A program made the position numbers and the translations under genes. DNA of 64,000 bases. Origin: Chiua virens. Its lineage: Eukaryota > Basidiomycota > Agaricomycetes > Boletales > Boletaceae. Positions 35,669 through 46,365 of the stretch are shown piece after piece. The notes below the pieces were generated by a model. It did not search any database and was not told the origin of the DNA. It saw nothing but the letters and a program-made list of their open reading frames with translations. The stretch spans positions 124,001 to 188,000 of the forward strand of contig JAHNUO010000032.1 in the NCBI GenBank assembly GCA_019787685.1. The letters are read 5' to 3'. Within the stretch, counting starts at the first letter, position 1; every line of letters begins with the position of its first letter.

Positions 35669-38600
35669 TTAACAGTTCTGCAGCGCGACCGGTGCAGAAC
35701 CACTCCTGATGTAGCAGATCGTGTCGTTGATGCAACTTCCAGTGCACTTCGATGAAGCGGCGGAGCTCTTGGATTCGTGGATGTAGAACAACTATCCCAT
35801 ATGATGGTTAGTATCCTTTCCATCGACGTCAACGTCGACTCACCTCGACGAGCGAGGAATTGTACTCCATTTCTGTTACGTGGAAGGAGATCAAACGGTG
35901 AATCCACCCAACTCGAGGCAGCACGGATCCAAGACAAGTACGCTACTTACGTTCTGTCACAAGGTGCCACCACGTCGCGTTCAGCGGGTCGTTGGCACCC
36001 CATGTAATATTTTGGCCGTATGCCTCGCGAGCGCTATACTCTAATTGGTACGTCGGTCCGTATTCGGTCTGGTTGTCGAGCGCTGGGAATTCGTTGACAG
36101 GACTTATCCACCTGAAAGCATCACGGACGATGAATCTAGTAAACAGAGTGGAGGACAGATGACTGACGTATATGAATCTAAAACATCAAATGTCTTATAC
36201 GGCACCATAAGGTTTTTGGCACAAATTAAGGACGGAAGACAAACGTACTGCAGAGTCAACTTCATACATGCGGAAGCCGGAGTTCAGGTTGGTCAATGGT
36301 GTTATGGAAGGTCCAATCTTGCCCGAAATCGTAAGAACTCCGAGCGCACGTAATCATACAGGTAGCCATACCCATGACACCGCCAGGGCCGTATCAGCGT
36401 TCATGGCAGTTCCGTTGTTCGCGTAGAATATCTGCAAGTTACCGTTAGGCAAACGTTTGAGGTATAACCCGTCAGCGTACAGAAAGTTGGTCTTGATGTG
36501 TGTGACCCCAGAAGATGTCTATGATATTACGTGAGTGTATTTGCGTTCATGATCTTGACAGCATACATACTAGCGATGACATGAGGCGAGAACCGATCCA
36601 CGCTGTCAAGTAATGGTCAGTCAGGAGGATATACTAGCATTTAAAATATAATCACATCTGGTAGACTGTGGATGCGTGTAAGGAACCATGAAAGACTGGG
36701 ATGGATGAAACTTACAGAGGTTGGTAGGATTGGATTGCGCTGCTGAACCGTCCCATCCTGCCAATACGTGGCCAATGATCCACACTGCCAGTGGTGTATG
36801 AAGGAGGTTCGTTCAAAGACATTCGCATACACGGAGCTGGAAACTAACCTCTATCGCCTGCATCTTCTGCAGCTTGTAATTCGTCCGTCAAGAACCGCAG
36901 GACACCAAACGGATCGGGATCCTCAGAGTCGATATAGCCAAAGTAGTTGTCTCTATTCATTGTAATCAGGTTAGGCATGTATAGTGGGTACTTTAGGAAC
37001 GCCATCGTTACCTGTACCCTATAGTTTCCAAAGATAATTTAATAAATGCGGCACAAAGCTTGAAGGACTCACAGATATCGGTATCAATGGAAATGATACG
37101 AAGACCGTCGGGGCGTTGCACAGAGTATGCAGCATAGTGTGTGCTTGCATACTGAACGGATTCTTCGGGTAGCCAACCTTCGTAGCTCCACATGGACGAT
37201 ATATGCTCGTACAACCTACACGATTCAGTATTATCGCGTGAGTTACGTATGGAGACCAAATAGCAAAAGTCCTGCGAACCAGTTAAATTGTTGTCCAAGC
37301 GTGCCTCCCATCCAGTAGGGTATCATCTGGAATTGCACCTATGAAAATGTCGTTCAGAATCGTGATAGCAGGAGGGAAGCAAGGGATGTACATAGGTATC
37401 ATGGTTTCCAACCGTCGCATAGACGGGAGGGGGTCCAAAGTATTTCTTCAACAAGTTGTATACAATAACCTGATAAGTGTTCATATGAAATATCAGTCCC
37501 ATTCTTTGTCCCATAACCACGTTCACTTGCCTCGGCGTACTCGACATAAGCCCTAACAGGCCAACTGCGTTAGAGTCCAACACTACCGACAACAAAAGAA
37601 CGACATACCTGGAGTATTGGTTGTCGGTATCATGAGCAGTCAAATCGCCCGTGAACAGCGAAAAGTTGAAACCAGTGTCCGCTGTTCCAGTGAGCTCCGG
37701 AATAGCCTCCATGGCAGCAAGCATCAACTCGAGTGGCGTGTCGCTGTCAACCCGCATCTCAGTGGATTTGACGAGACGTGCGACAGGCAAAAACAAGTTA
37801 CCAGTAGTAGGCTCCATAGCGTGGTGCAGGGAACAAAACTTGATCAGGGGAATTATCACTGTAAGCATTGTCACGACAACACAAGTACTGAGAGCAGTTC
37901 ACCTCGGCCCCCGTGGCGTATCCTACAGAAGACGGAAGGCATGCCAGTAAGTTGTCTCTCTTTTGGCGAACACGGAGAGCGACACGCACGGGGATCAATG
38001 TGAATGTCTGAGACATGCAGGACCTTGAGGCGTTCACCGCTAGGTTGTTTTGGTGGTGGAAGCGGGTTGGGCTTCGGTTTGGCAAACCAGCCCGTCATGT
38101 TGAGGGGGACCGCCGGTGGAATGGGACACAAGTCGTCAAATCTGGAGCACAGGTTCTTGTTGTCATGTCAGCATCAGTCTACCACGATCAAACCGTGTCG
38201 GAATTCGTCACTCACTTGTCCGTCGTATCCACCAACATTGGCCAATGCGACCACTTGAGAAAACACAGACCCAAGCGCAAGCACGCTGTATTCGTCGTAG
38301 CAAGTGTCAGAATAGTTGAAGTACTCGCAGACAGCTTCAGCAAGGAGAGGACCTTGCTCCGGGGCCGCCATAACGAGGAACTTGGCGACTTCGAGCGAAG
38401 CTTGGCATTGCGCACACTTGTTGCCTTCAAAGGCAGGGTTCGTCGCGATCGCTGCAATTTGTGCGATGGCTGTGTTAAGCAGCTCAGAAGAATTAGAAGT
38501 GGAGGGAAGTGGGTGCAGGTCAACAGTATCATTCTAGCTTGGATGAGATAATAATGATGTGATGAAGAGGAAAGCTGTGTACCTTGGGGAACGTCTCAGG

Positions 38601-38871
38601 ATTTGTCAGGTTTTCTGGGAAGATGGTGTTCTGAGAGGGATTTGTTTGGAAAGCAGATTGTCATCAAACTCTGGATGCTTACTGTGACAGGGTCTGTGAT
38701 CACCGGTTGCGGCTGTGCGGAAGTGGCGGTCGGATCATTCCAGTAGGAGTCATACACGGACGTAGGGAATGCTCCGGGAACAGTGTATGCCGACGGTGGT
38801 GCACTGCTGCTGGACGCAGCAAGTGCAGCCCGACAAGACAACAGAGTCAGAAAAGTGGAGAGCAGCATCAT
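35669..38871 (-). CDS. Acid sphingomyelinase-like secreted phosphodiesterase, copy A
   Basis: Predicted to hydrolyse sphingomyelin or related phosphodiesters outside the cell or in the vacuole. A signal peptide (MMLLSTFLTLLSCRAALA) is followed by a saposin B-type Cys-rich region ([29 protein letters not shown]) and then the calcineurin-like metallophosphatase domain. The metal-site motifs are [39 protein letters not shown]-like and FWGHTHI. A C-terminal Cys-rich tail (CTGSCINDTICYIRSG, ending LQNC) stops at TAA 35669-35671. There are many short introns, which join in phase where checked. N-glycosylation sites are frequent. It is a paralogue of the genes at 39955 and 49303. I see no break. Confidence 0.88.
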
Positions 38872-39954
38872 CTGTGACCAGTCGTGGGCACCAGTCCTTC
38901 CTTGTGTTCTGGTCCATAGTAAACAGAAACCCCTTATACCTTATCCGGTGAGAATTTTTGTCCGCGAGGGATATAGCGCGCGGGTCACGCAGGTTTATAC
39001 GATAATTAGGCCTGCTATCATTAACAACGGAACGAATGAGAATATGTATCTCTCACCCTTCATAGACGGTGATTGACGTTGCCGTGCGAGTTTCTGTGAC
39101 ACATCTGTTGCCGATTTCTCCACAAGAATGAAATAGTCTTTAGAGTTAGTCAAGCCACTGTCAGCTTCTTGTCAACAAATTTGAAAGAAACGAGATTTGG
39201 AAATGCATAAAGCAATTCAAGGGAGCTAGACAGAACAGTGCATGGGCCCGGTAAAAATAAACACGCTGCAATCGTATAAATGAATTGACATGAGGGGGAG
39301 ACTAGGACCACCTGACACGCTAGATGACAGTGGCAACCGCGGAAAGGACTTCGAAGTTAGAGGCACCCAGGCCACATGACCTTGGAATTCAAAAACTCGG
39401 CGTGACTCAATCGCGGAAACCATGGGGCCCCGGACGCATTATCGTGACTCTCGTGACTCTATGTATTAGACGATGGATGAAAGCTCGACTCGGAGTGATT
39501 GTGAATACCGCAACGAACGTCCAAGGATCAAAGAGGTTGCGGACCTAAAAATGAAGCATCTACATTATCAACGTGAGATTTCGTGTTCAACTTACTACAG
39601 TCTAAAACTTACCCACCATATTGACGGCCGGCCGAGTCGTGCGACTCGCCCACTTATAACAAGGTTTTGAGTCATTACATAAAGCGATGCTTCATTGAAA
39701 AAGCCGCTGCCCATGATGCATGGATGACTCAAGTACTCATCCTTGCCCGCAAGCCTGGGCCATTTTTTTGGGCCACTTGCAGATACGATGGCCAAGCCAG
39801 ATTCCCCATTACGAGCAACCATCTTTCCGGTTCGGTGACTTACTGCCTTCGCGATCCGGAGATGTTGACGCCTCAAAAGTGCTTCGTGGATACTACAGTG
39901 GTCAAAAAGGTGTCGACATATCAAATAGAAACATACAACACAAAGTGATCATAA
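38872..39954. other. Promoter side of copy A and intergenic DNA
   Basis: Contains a minus-strand TATA-like GGTATAAGGG at 38931-38940, about 60 bases upstream of the copy A start codon. The rest has no supported gene. Confidence 0.45.
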
Positions 39955-41090
39955 ACAAATACATCAACGGGTCGTTTTCACCCTATTTAATGTTTTGCCC
40001 GTATGCTTCACGGCCACTATACTCCAGCTGGTATGTTGGTCCATATTCTGTCTGATTATCGAGCGACGGGAATTAGTTGACGGCACTCATCCACCTGAAA
40101 GAGTCGTGAGTAGGTAAGCGGACGATAGAACTTGAGTAGCCACTAACGTGTATGAGTCTAGAACATCGAACGTCTAGAACAACGTCAACGTCATAAGCAT
40201 TGTGTATGGTTTGACTGCGGAAGGAAAACGTACTGCAGAATCGACTTCATACATACGGAAACCGGAGTTCAAGTTTCCAGTAGCGTCACTGAAGGACCGA
40301 TCTATGGACAGTTCATGAATGACTTTGGCGTGATCGGATCATCGCGAAACATATCAAAGACACTGCGACGGCTGTGTCGGCGTTCATGACAGTGCCATTG
40401 TTCGTATAAAAGATCTGTAATGATTAAGCGAATATCAGAGGTGCACGCAACACGCTAGCTTACAGAGAGCAGTCTTCGTGTGTGACCCCATAAAATGTCT
40501 ATAGGCAAGAAGCTACGTGAATAATCCGTATTCACTATTTGAGGAGGATACGTACTGGCAATGACATGAGGTGAGAAGCGATCTACGCTGTTGATGTATT
40601 GTCAGTCAAAGAAACTTGAAGGTAGGCAATTCCAAGAGTGATCACATTCGATAGGCTACAGACGCCTGTAAGCGGGGTACATACAAGCGAGAGGGATTGG
40701 ACAGGGCAAATGAACCATCCAAGCCTGCCAATACGTGACCGATGATCCACACTAGGGTGTGAAGTCAAACGTGTGAGTGTATTCACGCACGTAGAGCCGA
40801 AAACTGACCTCGATCACCGGCGCCTTCTGCGTCTTCAAGTAATTCATCCGTCAAGAACCGCAAGAGGCCAAACGGAGCAGGGTTGGTAGAATCTATGTAC
40901 CCGAAGTAGTTGTCTCTGTTCACCATCATCTACAAGTACTGAGAGCAATTTGCTTCAAGCTGCTCCTGTGGCGTAGCCTAAAATACGGAGACGAGAACTC
41001 TATTCTTCGGTGATAGGAAAGGAGACTACATACGAGGGTCGATGTGAATGTCCGAAACATGAAGAACTTTGAGGCGTCCGCTGGTTCCAT
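39955..41090 (-). pseudogene. Acid sphingomyelinase-like pseudogene, copy B
   Basis: The minus strand from 41090 gives [15 protein letters not shown] and then NCSQYL. It jumps near 40925 straight to the region equivalent to RDNYFGYIDS of copy A, so roughly the middle quarter of the gene is deleted. The N-terminal saposin part is missing too. Later pieces match [47 protein letters not shown], with an in-frame stop just before FPSLDN (near 40070) and another after GQNI. It is non-functional. Confidence 0.85.
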
Positions 41091-41382
41091 GACCGTTCTA
41101 GATGGTCCATTGTTTGCTTCTCTTTTTGCAGTTGTAAACCAGTCACGAAAATCACCAATGCGGCTGGGTCCATACATTCAAGCGCTACAGTCTGATTCCA
41201 CAACAGCGTCAACACATGGACTATAGATAGCGAACAAAACAAGGACATCATGATCAACCAAAAGCATAAGTAGTCGCAGAGCTGCCAGAGCGTCCATGCG
41301 TCAAGACACAACGTTCTATCCACGCACAACTGACCCGATCCCCACCCCTCTAAATGTATGCAGAAAAACACCATCGAATCGA

Positions 41383-43813
41383 TCAGCTCGACCCACCCTT
41401 TTTCCCATCCAACGCGGCCTGCAACATCGACGAAAACGCACTCTGCACACTCCGCTGCCCCCGCGACGGGTTCCCTCCTAACCTCAAGCTCCCCCGCTTC
41501 TCTGCGTGAGGAGGCGGTGTTGGGGGCGAACTAATGCTCGATGCACTCGGAGAGGAGGCCCGTTCAAGGGATGGCGTCTCAGAACGGCCGTCGTCGGAAG
41601 GCGGCGACACCGGTCTTGACGATCCAGACATGGTGGCCATAACCGTTGGCGTCGACGACGACGAGCGGGACTGCCCCCTGGATTGACTGAGAGAACTGAC
41701 TGGTTTTTCTTCTGCGGCTGGCGGTGCAGGCGGTAGCCGTTCGTTTTCGATATCTGATCTCCGTCTGGTATATGAAGTGTCAGACCATCAAGACATGTAG
41801 GAGTAGAGCGTGATACGCACGCATCTTCGAAGCTCGAAATGGCTTGTTTGATACCTTCTGCACCGAGCACCAGCGTCCCGTAGGGAAGCCTGCCAGTAGA
41901 CGAGTGACTCTTGAGTTCCGAGACGTTTTCCGATTCCTCTCTGTAGATGATCACGTGACTTTTAAACCGGCAAGATTAACAAGTGGCCATACCGAAGGAC
42001 TGCAAAGACCCGTGCCATCCGTCCAACTGCAAGAATCTTGTTTTTAATAACTCCTCTTCGTTCGCGGAGATCGTCGTAGTGTGGTTCTGGAGCATGCTCA
42101 TCCTCGAGTTCCTCCTTGGAACATGTCTTGAGGACCGCAACGAGCATGTCCGTAACTTGTGTGCGAATGCATAAGAAACAAAGCTCAGGCACGACACAAG
42201 ACGACCCACTCTTTTCACCGACAAACGGTAGACTCCACTCGAAAACATCCTTGAAATTTGGCAACCAATATGGGTGTGACGTGCAATTGAATTGCGTGAT
42301 GTTCATCGTGTTGTTCTCATATTTGAGTACAGCGGCTTTGTTGTTATACACATCGAGATAATTTGGAGCAGAGAATATGGTGATCAATGTGGGGAAACCG
42401 GTGCCCTGCGATTTCCGGTACATGCGAAACCTAAACGGAAACAGTTGAGAACGATATCACGAGGGCAAAGAAATGCATACCCGGAATCTTGGGCCTCGTG
42501 GGCTCGGATTATCGACAAGAGGTTATTCCTCTCCAGAAATTTGCACGTGGCAGAGTAGCTTGTTGATTGAAATTAAAATTGAATGATTGACGCAGATCCG
42601 GAATAGCAAACATATACTCACGTGAAGAAAAAGGAACATCCCCTGACGTGATTGTGCAAAAAGGTTTCCTTTCCCTTTTCTGATCCAAAATCCTCAGTTG
42701 GGTCTGACCAGAGGATGTCGCACATTAAGCCATGCGTCGGGGGTTCGCGGAATCGGTCCAACTGACAAGAAATTAGGCAAGGTAACAAAGAACGCTCAGA
42801 TGAGGCGAACCATTTGAAGGTCTTGCATTGTCTGGAGTTCGGGAGACAGACCACCGTGTATACACAAAAACTGCTTGTTCATTATAGCAGCTAGTGGGAG
42901 TGCGCAAAAAGATTCGATGCACGCGTCGTATAAGCGCTCAGAATACTTGTGTTGACCTAGGAGCCTCTAGAGATGGAGGACGAATAACGCATAGAATTCA
43001 AGGTTATCTTACATTCAATCTTGAACGTAAAGTACTCGGTCAGTCGTCGACATTCGTGGTTACCCCGGAGAAGGTACAGGCTGTCGGGAAAACATATCTT
43101 CAAGGACCACAGATATAATACACACTTTGAAGGGGAATCAGATGGCACCATATAACAGGAGAAATGAAGTACCTCGATACTGAAGTATCCCCTGTCGACG
43201 TAGTCACCCAGAAAGAGGTAGCGAGTCGTCTTTGGGTTTCCGCCCTTCTCGAAAAGTTTCATGAGGTCATACTGGATACAACATCAGCTATGTGTCCTAT
43301 CCGGGTTGCATTGACGTACGTATTGTCCATGGATGTCACCACAGACTGGGTCGTCGAGTCAGCACAGGTACGTCGGTATGCGTCCGTGATAGGTAGGATC
43401 TCACCTGTTACAGGAGCATCGATGTCGAGGACATTTGGTTCACTCCGAAGCAAATCTGTGGCCTTTTCGATGATCCAAAGTGCGTGTTGCTCCCGGATTC
43501 TGCCTTCGTGGAAGAAGTGATCCTTGAGGAAGTCGAGATTGGGCTTGGTCGGGTCTTGGGAAGAGAAGAACTGGGCGTCGGTGGGGATGCTTACGGCGGG
43601 CTGCGTGACCTATGAACGATGCACAGATGAGTGAGCTGATATCAGAGTGACAGAAAAGGATTGGCGCACGTCTTTGATGATACGCTCTCGCGTGCTGATG
43701 ATCGCGCCATTATCAAGACGCTGTATCGAGAAATCAGGAATGGGTCTATTAGCGGGGTTTCGGTGCTCGATCTCCTGAATGGCTTTGTCAAAGTGGGACT
43801 GTACACTGGTCAT
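41383..43813 (-). CDS. CNA1: Calcineurin A, Ca2+/calmodulin-dependent Ser/Thr phosphatase catalytic subunit
   Basis: Catalytic subunit of protein phosphatase 2B, which dephosphorylates factors such as Crz1-type regulators when Ca2+/calmodulin binds. The ATG at 43811-43813 starts [18 protein letters not shown]. The metallophosphatase motifs are [11 protein letters not shown] (on a small exon at about 43320-43352), [17 protein letters not shown] and [12 protein letters not shown]. The regulatory part follows in order: the calcineurin B-binding helix region, a calmodulin-binding helix ([19 protein letters not shown]), and an autoinhibitory segment ([16 protein letters not shown]). A Ser/Pro-rich tail ends at 41383. 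About nine introns, in phase where checked. All catalytic His/Asp/Asn residues are present. Confidence 0.95.
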
Positions 43814-44075
43814 GGTGCAGATGATGGGAGATGCAAGCTGTATGACTCTTATGAGTTGGGCTATGTGCTTCCGGCGCCACAGCAAGTACTTGACAAGGGT
43901 CCATAATTGGACCCCCGCTCAAATAAAATGGCTGGCTGGCTGGCAGCCAACGCAACTTGGACGTTCACTCAAACTCCCCTTGACTTTCTCACCCACAGCA
44001 ACCATCATCGCTTGTGAGTTCACATTGACCACCAACGTCATCAGCGTGGGAAATCCATCTCGTTTTCAGCCAACG

Positions 44076-44375
44076 ATGAGCCGGTCGGGTGCTACTCAGG
44101 CCAAGGACAGGCTGTATGCACAGCTAGCTTCCAACATCAAAAATATGTCTCGTGCCGTCGGTCAGACCGCCGATCTCATGGAACAACTTCAGAATGACCT
44201 GGATGCAATGAGAGTCCTCGCGGGCACCCATGCGGCACAGTGGGTCACATGATGTGATGCTGTCGGGTAACGAGTAACGATCCACTTGTCTAGGTTCATG
44301 ACAGCCGCTGCAGAATTGAACACAGACCCTACGAGGGAGGGCGAACCGACTGGAGGATCTATGCCAGGAAAATAG
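44076..44375 (+). CDS. HSK3: DASH complex subunit Hsk3-like protein
   Basis: Hsk3 is a small helical subunit of the DASH/Dam1 ring that couples kinetochores to microtubules. Two exons, 44076-44239 and about 44294-44375, join in phase (GCA CA|G TTC) to give about 80 residues. Matching features are AKDRLYAQLASNI near the start, a continuous helix with QTADLMEQLQNDLDAM, and the conserved-looking end of the helix GTHAAQFMTAAAEL. The tail is short and ends at TAG 44373-44375. It is divergent from calcineurin A (starts 263 bases apart). Identification rests on recalled family pattern in a very short protein. Confidence 0.7.
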
Positions 44376-44981
44376 CCAACGTCGTTTACTACCTTACATT
44401 ATCTCTTCACCATGGCCTCGGGCACTCTTCCAATGCCTTAAATTCTCCAAGAATGTTCCGGTTCTTGACGGTTCTTCGGACGGAGCCGCACAGGCCAGGC
44501 CTAAGGCTTGGAGGGAAGGTTGTCATGTGTTTAGTATGTACTGACGGCGGCCGCTTATATTTCAGAGACCGCAACGATTCTGAGCAGAATCGCCGAAGGG
44601 GTTTCAGCGGACTGCATATCCATTATGAGATCGTTCCTGTTGAACGTCGTGTCATCCTGTCAACTCATATCGGTTCTCTGCTAGCCCTCATGATGTGCCA
44701 CCGGCCGCAGAATGGGGTTGTCGGAGAATGAGTCTATCACCCAGCTGGTGCCGTGGATACACAGGCTTGACACAGGCTTATAAATATGTGCCAGCATTGC
44801 CGATCGTGATCGATGGATTGATCAACGGTCCATATCGATACATATGCGCAAAGTATGGTGTCTCTCAGCAAGTATCTCTTAGCGATCACACGCAGGCAAA
44901 TCAGAGGCTCGAAATAAAAAAACATTTTGTACCGATCATAGCGCGATCATTACATGGGCGGATGGAAAGATGCGCGGCAAC
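44376..44981. other. Short intergenic region
   Basis: About 600 bases between Hsk3-like (+) and the 3' end of RNase T2 (-). A 92-codon frame at 44453-44731 has no recognisable features and is not called. Confidence 0.45.
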
Positions 44982-46365
44982 TCAGCCTCTCTTGGGGTAG
45001 TATCGGATGCCTCGGTGGGGGCAAGTTGATTCCTTTGGCGAGTCTGCGACAATGGTCCTGGTCAATTTTTGGCCGAACGTAGTGATAGAAGACACTTACT
45101 GATGGCGACAAACTGTCCATCGAGAAGCGAACCCTGCAAGTTATAGTAATAACTGACCGCGTCGAGTCTGCCGCGCGAGCAACCGACAGCGGGCTTGTAC
45201 TAGTGACAAACATGAAACATCAGTTTTGATGTCCAACGACAAGGAGGCTGGACATGAACTTACACCTGCTCCTTGCTCCAGAGCATCGAGAATCTCCGAC
45301 AAGGTGTATTCCCGATCGTGTGAAGGCGTAATGCCGGCATTCGCGAGCCACGTGTAGGTGGGGAGGTTCTGGAACAACTGGACGATGGTCTCAAAGTACG
45401 ACACGGCCTTGATGACGGAAAGGATTGCAATAACGAGTCAGAGTCAGTCATGTGTGCGTGGGTGCAGACCTACCTCGGCTCCCTCGAGACTGCCAGATGG
45501 GAGGCAGGAAGGCGAAAGTGTGCTGTAGGAAACAGGGCTGAGGAACGACCGCCTATGAGAACAAACACGACGAAAGGCGTTACCTGTAACATGTACCATG
45601 CGTCGCCCATTCATGCTAACGTGCTGCGATCAGCAGTTTCTTCTTGGAAAAATAACAGATTGGACATACGTTCCAGAGGTGCTCGTTGCTACCATCCGCG
45701 TTCAACCAGAATTGTTCCATGTAGTTCAAGGTCGACTCTCCTCCTTGCTGTCCAAGAAGCTGAGTGGAAGATCAATGCCAGGTTCGTTGATGCAAGTACC
45801 GGGTCCAACACACCTCACGAATGTTATAAGCACGAGAAGGATCGCAATTCTCTATGTATGTGCCATCGCAGCTGTTGACACAAGCGAGGGTCGTTGATGA
45901 TTAACAGCATGGATGGTGAGTGAGACACGCGTACTTGTCGGGCCATAAGCCTACAAGGCGTATGAGAACGGTGGGTTCGGGATCATTTCGAAACGATCAC
46001 ATACCGTGGATCGTCCAGCTGTCCTGAGGGCTGCCGCGAACATTCGTGTCCCAAAACTGGGCTACAATCAGTCTCTCTGAGGTTCGCTTGTCGAGGAGAG
46101 AAATACCTGTGTCTGCAACAAAAGACCCTACACCCAGAAATTCAGAAACGAGGTGTCAATACTGCAGGATAAGATAACTCACCCCAGGGTACTCAGTGCA
46201 ACACGTGTTGGCCACAGTCGAGGTCTGGCACGAAACTGGACCAGAGGTAGGACAGCCAGAGCTAATGTCGCCATTGAAAAGACGAGAGGAGTCGACCGTG
46301 TTCGTCGTCAGCGACCACGGTCCAACCTGAAGTAATTGAGCAATGACAGAGAGAGATGAAAACAT
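44982..46365 (-). CDS. Secreted ribonuclease T2
   Basis: Endoribonuclease that cleaves RNA through 2',3'-cyclic phosphates, acting outside the cell or in the vacuole. The first exon supplies a short hydrophobic leader (MFSSLSVIAQLLQV). The mature part begins near SSRLFNGDISSGC and has the disulfide pattern SCQTS..NTCCTEYPGG. The catalytic motifs CAS I (SWTIHGLWPD, split by an intron) and CAS II (HEWATHGTC) are both complete. Other family blocks are CDGTYIENCDPSRAYN, FWLNADGSNEHLW, YFETIVQLFQNLPTYTWLANAGITPS, VGCSRGRLDAVSYYYN and GSLLDGQFVAIN. About nine short introns. The final exon (INSPKESTCPHRG, YYPKRG) stops at TGA 44982-44984. It appears intact. Confidence 0.92.

Noticed and set aside
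44453..44731. A 92-codon frame downstream of the Hsk3-like gene
   Set aside because: No family likeness and no codon pattern distinguishing it from chance.
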